NCBI GenBank assembly: GCA_964356545.1
Contig: CAYHHX010000001.1
Span: forward strand, 14,866 to 78,865
DNA length: 64,000 nt
Reading direction: 5' to 3'
Source: JACPYG01 sp964356545
GTDB taxonomy: Bacteria; Patescibacteriota; Minisyncoccia; Minisyncoccales; Staskawiczbacteraceae
Part shown: positions 25,297 through 33,219 of the stretch, piece after piece
How the letters are laid out: the number at the start of each line of letters is the position of its first letter
How positions within the stretch are numbered: position 1 is the stretch's first letter
Program-made: the position numbers and the translations under genes
Notes under the pieces: generated by a model
The model's input: only the letters and a program-made list of their open reading frames with translations
The model's database searches: none
Told to the model about the DNA's origin: nothing

Positions 25297-26184
25297 ATGC
25301 AAAGACTCATCAGCTACTTTACAGATGGAATCACTTCGCGGACGCTCCAAACCATTGGAGCGGAAGTTGAAACCCAGTTTGTGGATAAAAATGGTGTGGC
25401 CATCCAAACACAAACGTCTCAGCAAATGCTAGGATACCTTGCCAAAAACGGATGGAAGGTGGATTGCCTTAAAGGCAGCCTGATAACCGCCCTTGTTGAT
25501 CGGGGTGGTAACAAAATATTCTACGAGCTTGGCAGGCACAACATAGAGGTTTCCACAGCAGCTTCGACATTGGATTGTGTGTTGGGCGTCGCCAAAAAGT
25601 GTCTTGCCCAAATTTATCAAGTTGCTTGGATGTTCGGTGTGGAGCCATATTTCGCACCGATACTCTTCGGCGACGAAGATTTACTGGTTATTCCTGACGA
25701 AAGGGACGCAACTTGGTTGGAACTGGATGGACGAAAAGCGCTGGCTCCGCTTGCGCGCACGTCGTCTGTCCAATTCACATTCTCGGTTGCCATACAAGAT
25801 GCCGTGAGAATATTGAACGGATTCGGAGAACGGATCGAATCGTTCTTGGCGGATTTTCCACAGGACGTTGTCTGGAAACGATACATCTCGGATTCGTTTG
25901 CGGGATATCTTCCTGATCGCTATGGCGGCCCGCTGATGTTTGAGTCATTGGAGGGTTATTGCCGAGCTCTTGTTCGACACGATGTCATTCAAGGATCGCG
26001 TTTTGTGACGTTTCCGAACGCAAGTGATTTGGACATCTCTCTCTATCTGCGCAGTATCTGGTGGCACTTCAGGCTCAAGCGTTACAGCAACGCTTTGTGC
26101 ATTGAGGCACGGCCCATGGCTCGCAGGGCGGACGAGCAATTCCAGTGCCAGCTGGATAGAGTATTGGAAATTGTCTGCGCATAA
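25297..26184 (+). CDS. Glutamate-cysteine ligase-like carboxylate-amine ligase (GCS2-like)
   Basis: 295 residues from the ATG at 25297, chosen because AAGGGGGAG lies 8 bases before it. TIGAEVETQFVD at the N-terminus, FYELGRHNIEVSTA, SVQFTFSV and CIEARPMARR follow the pattern of ATP-dependent carboxylate-amine ligases of the glutamate-cysteine ligase family (metal-binding glutamates, substrate arginine). The protein is shorter than typical GshA/YbdK (about 370). It might make a gamma-glutamyl or similar amide; the next gene encodes a gamma-glutamylcyclotransferase-like protein, which would degrade such a bond. GC-rich compared with neighbours and followed by a terminator. Confidence 0.65.
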   Translation: MQRLISYFTDGITSRTLQTIGAEVETQFVDKNGVAIQTQTSQQMLGYLAKNGWKVDCLKGSLITALVDRGGNKIFYELGRHNIEVSTAASTLDCVLGVAKKCLAQIYQVAWMFGVEPYFAPILFGDEDLLVIPDERDATWLELDGRKALAPLARTSSVQFTFSVAIQDAVRILNGFGERIESFLADFPQDVVWKRYISDSFAGYLPDRYGGPLMFESLEGYCRALVRHDVIQGSRFVTFPNASDLDISLYLRSIWWHFRLKRYSNALCIEARPMARRADEQFQCQLDRVLEIVCA

Positions 26185-26190
26185 CTCAAA

Positions 26191-26233
26191 AAACCTTGTG
26201 TGGACGGTTGGCTACACAAGGTTTCTTATTTTT
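26191..26233 (+). terminator. Rho-independent terminator
   Basis: AAACCTTGTGT and ACACAAGGTTT pair, followed by a T-rich tail. Confidence 0.8.
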
Positions 26234-26297
26234 TTCCATATTGTATTTTTAATATAAAACAAGCAGAATAAAATAATTAATAAGATAAAAATAAAAA

Positions 26298-26753
26298 ATG
26301 AAAAACAAAAATTTATACTTTGCATATGGGTCAAATTTGGACGAAAAACAAATGAAAGAACGCTGTCCAGGCTCCGAATTATTAGGTGCGGCAGTGTTAA
26401 AAAACTACCGCTTAGATTTTACAATATATTCTCCAAGATGGAAGTATGGATGCGCTGATGTAATTAAGAATGCGGAAAATGAGGTTTGGGGCGTGCTATA
26501 CACTTTGTCTGAGGAAGACTTGCAAAAATTAGACAAATGTGAAGGAGACCCGAATTTTTACAGAAGAATACAAGTTGATATTTTAGATAAAATGGGTGAG
26601 TTGGTTCAGGCTTACACCTACGAGGTAGTTAACAAATCTCCATTTCAAATGCCATCTTCCAAATATCTCAATATTATCAAAGAAGCCTCCAGAAAATTTA
26701 ATTTCCCCCAAAATTATCAGGATTTTTTGAAAAATATTAAGTTTATTCCTTAA
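26298..26753 (+). CDS. Gamma-glutamylcyclotransferase-like protein
   Basis: 151 residues with the AIG2/GGCT fold signature: LYFAYGSNLDEKQM at the start (YGSN glycine-rich loop), ENEVWGVLYTLSEEDLQKLDKCEG with the catalytic-type glutamate, and VQAYTYEV. Such enzymes release 5-oxoproline from gamma-glutamyl compounds or amines. AT-rich, with a weak promoter and no SD. Follows a GCS-like ligase gene, which makes a gamma-glutamyl substrate plausible. Confidence 0.8.
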   Translation: MKNKNLYFAYGSNLDEKQMKERCPGSELLGAAVLKNYRLDFTIYSPRWKYGCADVIKNAENEVWGVLYTLSEEDLQKLDKCEGDPNFYRRIQVDILDKMGELVQAYTYEVVNKSPFQMPSSKYLNIIKEASRKFNFPQNYQDFLKNIKFIP

Positions 26754-26815
26754 TTTAAAGGGTTTTTTATTGCATTTTCGCTCTAAAAAAGGCATAATAG
26801 GATAATAAATCCAAT

Positions 26816-27229
26816 ATGTCAGAAGATTTTTTAAAAAATTTAGTAAAAGAATACAAGTATTGGGAAGTTTACATTCACGAAAATCAAAGCTATCTTGGGC
26901 GATGCGTAATTTGGTGCAAGCGGGAAAACGCACTTGATTTAACTGATGCAACGAAAAAAGAGCAACGAGAATTATTTTTAATCTTGCACAATTTAAGAGA
27001 GGCAGAGAAAAAAGCTTTCCAGCCAGATTGGTTTAATTATTCGTTTTTAGGCAATGAAACTCGGCATTTGCACGGTCATTTTATTCCTCGGTATGCAAAA
27101 CCAAAAACATTTATGGGTATTATATTTAAAGATAAGTTATATGGACACAATTACAAAACCGACCACAATTTTCAAACATCAACCAAGTTATTAGCCGAAG
27201 TAATAAATAGATTAAAGTCGGTTTTATAA
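26816..27229 (+). CDS. HIT-family protein
   Basis: 137 residues. The histidine triad is HLHGHFIPRY near residues 83-92 (H-x-H-x-H with a hydrophobic next residue), preceded by a strand-helix region typical of HIT hydrolases/transferases that act on nucleotide alpha-phosphates. The sequence YLGRCVIWCKRE near the N-terminus matches the GalT/HIT strand (LGRCVI). Substrate unknown. A promoter TTGCAT-17-CATAAT precedes it. It belongs to a run of nucleotide-handling genes. Confidence 0.8.
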   Translation: MSEDFLKNLVKEYKYWEVYIHENQSYLGRCVIWCKRENALDLTDATKKEQRELFLILHNLREAEKKAFQPDWFNYSFLGNETRHLHGHFIPRYAKPKTFMGIIFKDKLYGHNYKTDHNFQTSTKLLAEVINRLKSVL

Positions 27230-27286
27230 GGTAGTATAAGAAATGGAAATACGAATTTTTAAATAAAAATAAAAAAGTTTCAATAC

Positions 27287-27880
27287 ATGGACATAGAATA
27301 CGAAGCGACATTTATAAATATAAATAAGGAAGAGATAAGAAAAAAATTAAAGAAGGTTGGGGCGAAATTAGTAAAACCTGAGTTTGTGCAAAAAAGGGTT
27401 AATTTTCATTTACCGAAAGGTCACGAAAATGAGAATGCTTGGATGAGGATAAGGGATGAACAAAATAAAATAACAATGAGCTATAAAGAAATTAACGGAG
27501 AAAAAATTGAAAATCAGAAAGAAATAAATTTAGTTATCGATGATTTTAAAACAGGAGAAGAATTTTTAATATCAATTGGCTGTCAAAGGAAATCTTATCA
27601 GGAAACAAAAAGAGAGATATGGGAGTTGGACGGTGTTGAAATTTGCATCGACGAATGGCCATTTTTAGAACCCTTTGTAGAGGTTGAAGGAAAATCAGAA
27701 AAAGAAGTAAAAGCAGTTTCTGAAAAAATTGGCTTTGATTATTCAAAAGCTTTGTTTTGTCCGGCCGGAGATATATATAGTAAAAAATATAATATCTCGT
27801 CTCAGGTTATATCTAATAAGATATCTAAAATAACTTTTGGTATGAAAAACCCATTTTTAAAGTTTCGAAATAAGCAATGA
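27287..27880 (+). CDS. CYTH-domain protein (triphosphatase / class IV adenylate cyclase-like)
   Basis: 197 residues. MDIEYEATF carries the E-x-E start of the CYTH triphosphate tunnel; AWMRIRDEQNKITMSYKE, the conserved DGVEICIDEWPFLEPFVEVEG and a late KALFCPAGDIYSKKY match the family order. Members bind triphosphorylated substrates (thiamine triphosphate, inorganic triphosphate, ATP). The first motif lacks the usual final K of ExExK (here ExEAT). It overlaps the Maf gene by 4 bases (ATGA), so the two are coupled. Confidence 0.85.
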   Translation: MDIEYEATFININKEEIRKKLKKVGAKLVKPEFVQKRVNFHLPKGHENENAWMRIRDEQNKITMSYKEINGEKIENQKEINLVIDDFKTGEEFLISIGCQRKSYQETKREIWELDGVEICIDEWPFLEPFVEVEGKSEKEVKAVSEKIGFDYSKALFCPAGDIYSKKYNISSQVISNKISKITFGMKNPFLKFRNKQ

Positions 27881-28452
27881 AAAAAATAATTTTAGCATCA
27901 TCATCTCCAAGAAGAAAAGATTTACTTTTGCAGATTGGCTTGAAATTTGAAATAGATCCAAGCAATTACCAAGAAGATATGACCCTAAAAATGAATCCAA
28001 AAAAATTGGCGGAATATTTGTCGTTGGGAAAAGTAAAAAATGTGGCTCAAAGGCACAAAGATTCAATTATTATTGCAGCGGATACTTTTTGCGTTCTTGA
28101 CAAAGAAGTTTTAGGAAAACCAAGAACAAAAGAAAATGCTAAAATTATGTTGCAAAAACTTAGCGGTAAAGTACACTCTGTGATAACTGGATTTACTATT
28201 ATTGATACCGAAACAAACAAACAAGTTTCAAAATCAATAGAAACAAAAGTGTATTTTAAACCTATTTCCAATAAAGAAATCGATGCGTATATTGCTTCAG
28301 GGGGACCATTAGAGTTTGCAGGGGCTTACGCCATACAGCACCTCGGAGGTTTATTTGTAGAAAAAATAGAAGGTGACTACTTTAATATTGTCGGGCTTCC
28401 AATATTACCATTAACTGTAGAACTTAAAAAATTCGGGATTAATATTCTGTAA
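27877..28452 (+). CDS. maf: Maf-like nucleotide pyrophosphatase
   Basis: 191 residues. ILASSSPRRKDLL at the start, AADTFCVLDKEVLGKP in the middle, LSGKVHSVITGFTI, and EFAGAYAIQHLGGLFVEKIEGDYFNIVGLPI at the end are the Maf signature. Known Maf proteins hydrolyse modified or canonical pyrimidine nucleoside triphosphates (dTTP, UTP, m5U, pseudo-UTP) to monophosphates, a house-cleaning function; some have been linked to septum formation. Coupled to the upstream CYTH gene by a 4-base overlap. Confidence 0.92.
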   Translation: MKKIILASSSPRRKDLLLQIGLKFEIDPSNYQEDMTLKMNPKKLAEYLSLGKVKNVAQRHKDSIIIAADTFCVLDKEVLGKPRTKENAKIMLQKLSGKVHSVITGFTIIDTETNKQVSKSIETKVYFKPISNKEIDAYIASGGPLEFAGAYAIQHLGGLFVEKIEGDYFNIVGLPILPLTVELKKFGINIL

Positions 28453-28477
28453 ACTTTTTATTAATGAGGAAGTAGAA

Positions 28478-28496
28478 ATGGTGGCTGTCCCCATTA
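28478..28496 (+). repeat. RAYT end motif, copy
   Basis: AATGGTGGCTGTCCCCATT followed by a C-run. A promoter-like TTGACA-17-TAGTAT (from about 28539) follows, then the terminator-like hairpin at 28616 before the NYN gene. Confidence 0.6.
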
Positions 28497-28615
28497 CCCC
28501 CCCCACCTATGTAGACATTAGTTATTAACAGGCGAGGGTATTGACATAGAGTAAACAAAAGATTAGTATGAGTTTAATAAATCCTTATCGTTTGCTTCGG
28601 CTACGGTAAGCAATA

Positions 28616-28643
28616 GGAGCCCCTTTGGGGGCTCTTGTTTTTT
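28616..28643 (+). terminator. Rho-independent terminator or leader hairpin
   Basis: GGAGCCCC and GGGGCTC pair, followed by TTGTTTTTT. It lies between a promoter-like sequence and the ATG at 28670, so it may end a short untranslated RNA or attenuate the NYN gene. Confidence 0.65.
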
Positions 28644-28669
28644 ATAAAGTAAAGTTATATCCTTGAAAT

Positions 28670-29230
28670 ATGGAAAATCCAAAGCGTGTAGCTGTCTTTA
28701 TAGATAATAGTAATGTTTTTCACCACATTTACGATATTAAAAAACAGGATAAAAGCTGGGTTTGTTTGTATAATCCCTTAATTCTTGCCGAAAAGTTAGC
28801 TGGGAATAGAAATCTTGTATATGTTGGTTTTTACTGTGTCCGCCCACCATCATATCTTTTAAATGGCACAAAAGATGACCAAAGAAAATACAATATAACT
28901 CAAAAATATTATGGGGAAATTGAAAAACTATTAAAACTTTCAATGAAATTTGGGGATTTAAAGGGTACAAGGGGACAACTTCAAGAAAAGAATTTAGATA
29001 CCCAATTAGCAACAGATATGGTTACTATGGCGGCTTTAGATGAATTTGATGTAGCTATTCTTGTTTCAAACGATGGGGATTATAAGAGTGCCATTGAGAA
29101 CACCAAAAGATTTAATAAAAAGATAGAAAATATGTTTTTTAAAGGTAGCTTATCTATGGCTATTGATGGGAAGTGCGATATTAAAAGACGAGCTCGTCGT
29201 TCTTTCTTTGTAAAATTAGACAGACTATAA
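28670..29230 (+). CDS. NYN-domain (LabA/DUF88-like) putative RNase
   Basis: 186 residues. FIDNSNVFHHI near the N-terminus, EKNLDTQLATDMVTMAA in the middle and VAILVSNDGDYKSAIENTKRF give the four-acid NYN/PIN active site (Asp in FIDNSN, Asp in LDTQLATD, Asp in SNDGDY). Members cleave RNA; LabA-type proteins occur in regulation and in defence or toxin contexts. The C-terminus is basic (KRRARRSFFVK). Monocistronic. RNA substrate unknown. Confidence 0.85.
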   Translation: MENPKRVAVFIDNSNVFHHIYDIKKQDKSWVCLYNPLILAEKLAGNRNLVYVGFYCVRPPSYLLNGTKDDQRKYNITQKYYGEIEKLLKLSMKFGDLKGTRGQLQEKNLDTQLATDMVTMAALDEFDVAILVSNDGDYKSAIENTKRFNKKIENMFFKGSLSMAIDGKCDIKRRARRSFFVKLDRL

Positions 29231-29379
29231 ATTAAATAAAGCTTAATACACCCATTTCTTGCTTTATTTTATTCCAATCAAGCGTTTTAAATGTGTCCAG
29301 CAAGCCCCTCCATTTCTCCATTCCTTAGTCCTAAGCATTTTCAGGCGCTTATAGATGCGAAAGTTTTAAAATAATTTTT

Positions 29380-29907
29380 ATGAAAAAATTAATAATTTTA
29401 GTTGGCACTACTTCAGATCAAAAAATAAATTATTTGAAAGAGATTTTAAAAGAACTAAATATAAAATCAGAGTTAATTTCAATTCGAGTGAATAGTGGTG
29501 TTTCTGAACAACCTAAAACATCAACAGAAACCAAGAAAGGTTCAATTAATCGAGCCAAAAGAGCATTTAAAAAAGAATTAAAGGCAGATTTTTCAATAGG
29601 AATTGAAGTTGGGTATCATAAAAATTCTAAAAGAAAATATGAAATGTTTTGTTGGGTTACTATTATTGGTAATAATGGCTATCAAATATCAAGCCAGTCG
29701 CATAAGTTTTTATTGCCTAAATATTATCAGAATGTTTTGGAAAAAGGTTTATTTGTAAACGAGCATTTGGGTGGGTTCATGAAAAATAAAAAAGAAGCAT
29801 CGCACGCAAAGAGGAAAATTGACGAAATAGTTCGTCATAGAAAACCGTTTATTGAAAACGCCTTAAAAAATGCGTTAATCCGTTATCTAAATAAAGAATA
29901 TTTTTAG
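29380..29907 (+). CDS. DUF84/YjjX-like inosine/xanthosine triphosphatase
   Basis: 175 residues. ILVGTTSDQKINYLKEIL at the start, VNSGVSEQPKTSTETKKGSINRAKRA (the DUF84 signature) and FSIGIEVGY match non-canonical purine NTP phosphatases related to ITPA/Maf folds. It would remove ITP or XTP from the nucleotide pool. Between it and the NYN gene (29231-29379) I see only a weak inverted repeat (AAGCG...CGCTT). No SD. Confidence 0.82.
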   Translation: MKKLIILVGTTSDQKINYLKEILKELNIKSELISIRVNSGVSEQPKTSTETKKGSINRAKRAFKKELKADFSIGIEVGYHKNSKRKYEMFCWVTIIGNNGYQISSQSHKFLLPKYYQNVLEKGLFVNEHLGGFMKNKKEASHAKRKIDEIVRHRKPFIENALKNALIRYLNKEYF

Positions 29908-29963
29908 AAAGTAGAATAGAGCGTAGAGTTATGAGAACCTTCCAATAAATCGCTAAAAGTAAA

Positions 29964-29984
29964 AATGGTGGCTGTCCCTATTTC
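29964..29984 (+). repeat. RAYT end motif, copy
   Basis: AATGGTGGCTGTCCCTATTTC, placed immediately past the 3' end of the minus-strand Nudix gene. Confidence 0.6.
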
Positions 29985-30449
29985 TCATTTTTCGTTTGCC
30001 TTGATTGAAGGTAGATAGATAGTGTTCTTTATTTCCCTTGGATGAATTTTTAATAATAAATCCTTTATTTCAATAGGAAAGATATTCATTTTTTCTATTT
30101 TAGTGTAATCTACCCAAACAGGCGTAAACACATATTTATTAGAAATCTTTTTAAATTCAGGAGAGTTAGTGTTCAGTTTTGGCCTAAAAGTGCTATTTAA
30201 TTCTCGGTAAAAGTAAAAACTTTTTTCATTGATATCCTTTTTGTTTAACTGAATAATGTGGCTAAGAGTCCCTGAAATATTGTAACTTAGCTCTTCTTTT
30301 GCCTCCCTTTTCACAGCATCAATAGCGTTTTCGCCCTTTTCTATAGTGCCACCCGGAAAACAATAATAACTGAGGTTTCCTTTTTTTCTTTTGACTAATA
30401 ATATTCTCTCTTTATAGGTCAAGATAATGACTGTTCTTTTTTTAATCAT
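29985..30449 (-). CDS. Nudix hydrolase
   Basis: 154 residues from the ATG at 30449 (MIKKRTVIIL); a longer frame starting at 30485 would include the likely -10 (TGGTATTCT), so it is rejected. The Nudix box GGTIEKGENAIDAVKREAKEELSY is complete apart from the last glycine, replaced by Y. KRKKGNLSYYCFPGG before it is typical. The last residues run up to a RAYT-type motif. The substrate cannot be predicted. One of five Nudix genes in the window. Confidence 0.85.
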   Translation of the reverse strand: MIKKRTVIILTYKERILLVKRKKGNLSYYCFPGGTIEKGENAIDAVKREAKEELSYNISGTLSHIIQLNKKDINEKSFYFYRELNSTFRPKLNTNSPEFKKISNKYVFTPVWVDYTKIEKMNIFPIEIKDLLLKIHPREIKNTIYLPSIKANEK

Positions 30450-30508
30450 TGTGTTAGAATACCATATCTTTTTACCTTTAACCAATAAACAAGAAAGGGG
30501 TGCAAAAG

Positions 30509-31081
30509 ATGAAGCGACCTTTTATCTTTGACGGCTTAGATGGTTCCGGCAAAACCACGCTAGTGCAGAGCATAGCTTTGGTAACAGGAATGAGTATTAT
30601 CCCACGTCTTTCGCTAATAGAAGACGCAGGGATCAAAGATAAAATAAGGAATAAGAATATCTCGGTGGATACAATTCATAAGCTCTATATGTCAGCAACG
30701 CATGTGCACCTTATGGATCTTATTTTGCCGAAGATAGAGTCTGGCGAAAAATTTCTCATTGATCGGTGGATAGCAGGAATGTTAACTATGCATGTTTTGC
30801 GAGGAGGAACATTAGCTCATTGGACTACTCGAAATTACGACTGGAGTCCTATTAAAGCGGTGGATTGTATCTTTGTAAGGGCTTCAGAAGAAGTACGCAA
30901 ACAAAGAATCATGTGTCGTGGTTCGCTGACGAAATCAGATAGGGTAAGCTTCCATAAAGATGCTGAAACTATCCACCTCCAATTTGCCCAGAGATTTTAC
31001 CGACGCGTGATACTTCTTGAGGCAACAAATCTCAATCCCGACGAACTTCTCGCAGAAGCTTTAAGGGTTTTGGATATTTAG
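30509..31081 (+). CDS. Deoxynucleoside/thymidylate kinase-like P-loop protein
   Basis: 190 residues from the ATG at 30509, preceded by GAAAGGGG. Walker A FDGLDGSGKTT (7-17), LIDRWIAGM like the DR[YWF] motif of thymidylate and deoxynucleoside kinases, and FVRASEEVRKQRI with the lid-like arginines. It may phosphorylate dTMP or a nucleoside; the sequence between is diverged from standard Tmk. GC content is above that of its neighbours; a perfect terminator follows. Monocistronic. Confidence 0.72.
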   Translation: MKRPFIFDGLDGSGKTTLVQSIALVTGMSIIPRLSLIEDAGIKDKIRNKNISVDTIHKLYMSATHVHLMDLILPKIESGEKFLIDRWIAGMLTMHVLRGGTLAHWTTRNYDWSPIKAVDCIFVRASEEVRKQRIMCRGSLTKSDRVSFHKDAETIHLQFAQRFYRRVILLEATNLNPDELLAEALRVLDI

Positions 31082-31114
31082 CACATTGGTTTGCGTAAAG
31101 GCGAATGATTTTAT

Positions 31115-31142
31115 AGGAGTAACTCGTAGTTACTCCTTTTTA
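31115..31142 (+). terminator. Rho-independent terminator
   Basis: AGGAGTAACT and AGTTACTCCT pair around CGT, followed by TTTTTATTT. Confidence 0.85.
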
Positions 31143-31188
31143 TTTTCTGAATTTATCACTATTCTTTCCTACTTTTCTTTGTCCGGAG

Positions 31189-31329
31189 ATGAAAAAAAAT
31201 GTCATTAATCAGTTAGTTACCCAGTACGAAAGAACTTTTGGCAAAGCACCCCATGAATTATGCAAAGAGGTTGTCCAAGATTTAATAGCAGAAATGCCCC
31301 CAGAAGAAATTCCTTCAAGTTTAAAGTAA
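31189..31329 (+). CDS. Short hypothetical protein
   Basis: 46 codons from the ATG at 31189, with CCGGAG just before it. The product (MKKNVINQLVTQYERTFGK...) is predicted helical, with one Cys and a Pro/Glu-rich end (EMPPEEIPSSLK). No family recognised. It lies between a terminator and the peptide-unit repeat, so it would need its own promoter. The only support is an intact frame and a plausible start. Confidence 0.35.
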   Translation: MKKNVINQLVTQYERTFGKAPHELCKEVVQDLIAEMPPEEIPSSLK

Positions 31330-31348
31330 GTACTATTTAGTACACCAG

Positions 31349-31670
31349 TGGCCATAGTGTTGTTTTTTTGAAAAAACTGTTGATTGTTTTACTAACAGGT
31401 GGTATTATTAGCATAATGAAGACAATAGAAAGAGGTAAGCAGATTTATATGCATAAAAATTCAAAGGTTGGAATTTCAATGTTCCGCGCTTTTTCTAGTG
31501 TTCCTGATAAATATCAGGAAAAGAGTCTTTCTCTTTCAAAAAGTATTTCTGAAAATTTTATTTAAAAATACACTCATTAGCGGGTGTATTTTTTTAAAAA
31601 TTATGCATTTTGGAGAACATTTAACAATCGATGGATACGGTGGTAACTTTGAAAAGCTAAATGATGAAGA
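31349..31670 (+). repeat. Peptide-unit repeat, copy 2
   Basis: Order: GTGGCCATAGTGTTG, promoter TTGATT (31380-31385)-17-TATTAT (31403-31408), the 49-codon peptide gene 8 bases after the -10, a terminator AAATACACTC-ATTA-GCGGGTGTATTT (31564-31597), then a truncated SpeD-like start (31603-31672) cut by a RAYT motif. Nearly identical to the copies at 36206 and 41651 as far as the terminator. Confidence 0.8.
31416..31565 (+). CDS. Repeated-unit peptide, 49 residues
   Basis: MKTIERGKQIYMHKNSKVG to SKSISENFI. Basic, Ser-rich, no membrane segment and no recognised family. The ATG lies 8 bases after the -10, so the transcript would be nearly leaderless. The frame is closed by a terminator that overlaps the stop region. 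Copies at 36272 and 41718 differ by a few bases; the copy at 2134 is strongly diverged but keeps length. A leader peptide or a small toxin/regulator are both possible; nothing proves translation. Confidence 0.5.
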   Translation: MKTIERGKQIYMHKNSKVGISMFRAFSSVPDKYQEKSLSLSKSISENFI

Positions 31671-31672
31671 AT
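31603..31672 (+). pseudogene. Truncated S-adenosylmethionine decarboxylase (SpeD/SpeH) start
   Basis: MHFGEHLTIDGYGGNFEKLNDEE resembles the N-terminus of prokaryotic AdoMet decarboxylase proenzymes (GxHLxxDxYGxxxxxLxD). The frame then enters the RAYT motif AATGGTGGCTGTCCCC. The autocleavage serine region is missing. A second stub with the same break lies at 36467. Confidence 0.6.
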
Positions 31673-31688
31673 GGTGGCTGTCCCCATT
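31670..31688 (+). repeat. RAYT end motif, copy
   Basis: GAATGGTGGCTGTCCCCATT, interrupting the SpeD-like stub. Confidence 0.6.
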
Positions 31689-31750
31689 GTCCCTCCCATT
31701 ACTCATTACTGCAGAGGTCAGCCGTATTGCATTATAAGAAAAATCATGGC

Positions 31751-32536
31751 ATGGTATTGATGGAAGAGATTCATGTTGAGTTTCTCAAACAGCACATTAA
31801 AAAAATAAAAAGGATAAGACGTGTATCCAATTTACAATTTGCGCAAAGGAGAACTGTTATGCGTAAAATCGAAGGTTTGAAATTTCTTCAGAGATTTTTT
31901 CCGGACCAATGCGTTGACTGTATATTCGTAACTGATAAAGAGCCTATTATTTTAAATGATCTCGAGAAACATGCTTCTTCGCTTTTCCGAGTACGATCAA
32001 GTCGAAGGAATGGGTCCGACATCAATGCTCCAAGTAAAACCTGTCACTCGGTAAAAGAGGTTGTAAAATTCGTAGAAGATTTACGAAGTTTAAAACAATC
32101 TTGGGAGTTTGTAATTCACCGTGTAGATAAAGCGTACTTTACACCAAGTTTTATTGGCACAATAGCGCTTTTCTATAAGGTAGAACCTCAAATCATGATT
32201 GATCTGCAATATGTGCCAAGTAGGGACGCACAAGCAATTGCCAATGGAGCATATCATGGTCAGCCACCGCGAGATTGGAAAGTGGCTGCTATGTACACTT
32301 TTCCTTTCTTTGGGCGACAACCTTGGATACGGATTATCGATCCATTATTTCAATTAAGTGCGGTGAGTGAGTTTATCCCACGTTTATGGCGTATCGGTCG
32401 CGAAATTGATGATGTGAAGCAGTCTTTAGATGATCGATCATCAGCAGCTTTACCAGAATCAGTAACGCGTTTCAATCTTTATTCAGATGGATCAATTTTG
32501 CTTGACGATCATCGTAACGTGAGTTCGTTCATCTAG
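31751..32536 (+). CDS. Hypothetical protein, unrecognised
   Basis: About 261 residues from the ATG at 31751 (or 258 from 31760). The frame is open to 31661, but that part is encoded by the RAYT motif and its flank. Seen: a basic N-terminal helix (HIKKIKRIRRVSNLQFAQRRTVMRKIEG), CVDCIFVTDKEPI, RVRSSRRNGSDINAPSKTCHSVKEVVKFVEDL (faintly like a PEP synthase/ATP-grasp substrate loop), and a Trp/Pro-rich second half (PPRDWKVAAMYTFPFFGRQPW). GC-rich relative to neighbours and followed by a terminator, like other stand-alone units here. Function unknown. Confidence 0.6.
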   Translation: MVLMEEIHVEFLKQHIKKIKRIRRVSNLQFAQRRTVMRKIEGLKFLQRFFPDQCVDCIFVTDKEPIILNDLEKHASSLFRVRSSRRNGSDINAPSKTCHSVKEVVKFVEDLRSLKQSWEFVIHRVDKAYFTPSFIGTIALFYKVEPQIMIDLQYVPSRDAQAIANGAYHGQPPRDWKVAAMYTFPFFGRQPWIRIIDPLFQLSAVSEFIPRLWRIGREIDDVKQSLDDRSSAALPESVTRFNLYSDGSILLDDHRNVSSFI

Positions 32537-32543
32537 CATTAAT

Positions 32544-32575
32544 ACCGGTGTGCTATAAGATAGTATGCCGGTTTT
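32544..32575 (+). terminator. Rho-independent terminator
   Basis: ACCGGTGTGCTAT pairs, with wobbles, with ATAGTATGCCGGT around AAG; a short T-run follows. Confidence 0.7.
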
Positions 32576-32633
32576 CTTTGTATATTAAATTTGATACTAT
32601 AAAAGATATAAAAAGTTAAATTATTTTAAAAAT

Positions 32634-33146
32634 ATGAATGTTATAAAAGTAATTAGGGATGAGGATTTTGGTTTGGATAATCCAGTCCCAAAGAATTATA
32701 AGGAGCGCAAAGCAAGTCGTTCCATTGTTTTTGATGAGAATAGACATGTTGCTTTACTTCATGTAACAAAAAAGAATTATCATAAACTACCTGGTGGAGG
32801 CATGGAAAAAGGGGAAGAAATTTCTGAAACACTTGAGAGAGAATTATTTGAAGAAATCGGATGTTCCGTAAAAGATGTTCGAGAGCTTGGTATCATTGAA
32901 GAGTATCGTAATAAACTGGAACTTCATCAAATTTCCTACTGTTTTTTAGCTAATCTTATCGGAGATAAGGGAACTCCACACTTTAAAGATGATGAAATAG
33001 ATGATGGTTTTAAAATAACATGGATGGATATACGGGATGCGATTAGAACATTAGAAAGTGAAATAAATACCAGAGATTATAGGGATAAATTTATATGCTT
33101 ACGAGACCTCATATTACTAAAAGAGGCAGTAAAAGTTTACAAGTAA
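32634..33146 (+). CDS. Nudix hydrolase
   Basis: 170 residues. The Nudix box GGGMEKGEEISETLERELFEEIGC (about 54-77) is canonical, including the final glycine. N-terminal 30 residues are extra; the C-terminal part has GDKGTPHFKDDEIDDGFKITWMD, a strand-helix common in the superfamily. Substrate unknown. It is the first of a run of AT-rich genes without SD that includes the HPr-kinase-like, cupin and ProRS-like genes, spaced by 40-75 bases. Confidence 0.87.
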   Translation: MNVIKVIRDEDFGLDNPVPKNYKERKASRSIVFDENRHVALLHVTKKNYHKLPGGGMEKGEEISETLERELFEEIGCSVKDVRELGIIEEYRNKLELHQISYCFLANLIGDKGTPHFKDDEIDDGFKITWMDIRDAIRTLESEINTRDYRDKFICLRDLILLKEAVKVYK

Positions 33147-33219
33147 TATTTGACGAATAATAAATGGTTAGGAATACCATCAAGACAGTAATAAAGTTTT
33201 AAAAACTAATTTTAAGATT

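Noticed and set aside
28560..28640. Riboswitch between the Maf and NYN genes
   Set aside because: Only a terminator-like hairpin and a weak palindrome are visible; no known aptamer core could be drawn.
29231..29379. Small RNA or gene in the gap after the NYN gene
   Set aside because: Only a weak AAGCG/CGCTT inverted repeat and no open frame or promoter that I could support.
31661..31750. N-terminal extension of the 31751 gene with CPHCPSH
   Set aside because: It is translated from the RAYT end motif and its flank; the cysteine/histidine pattern is accidental.
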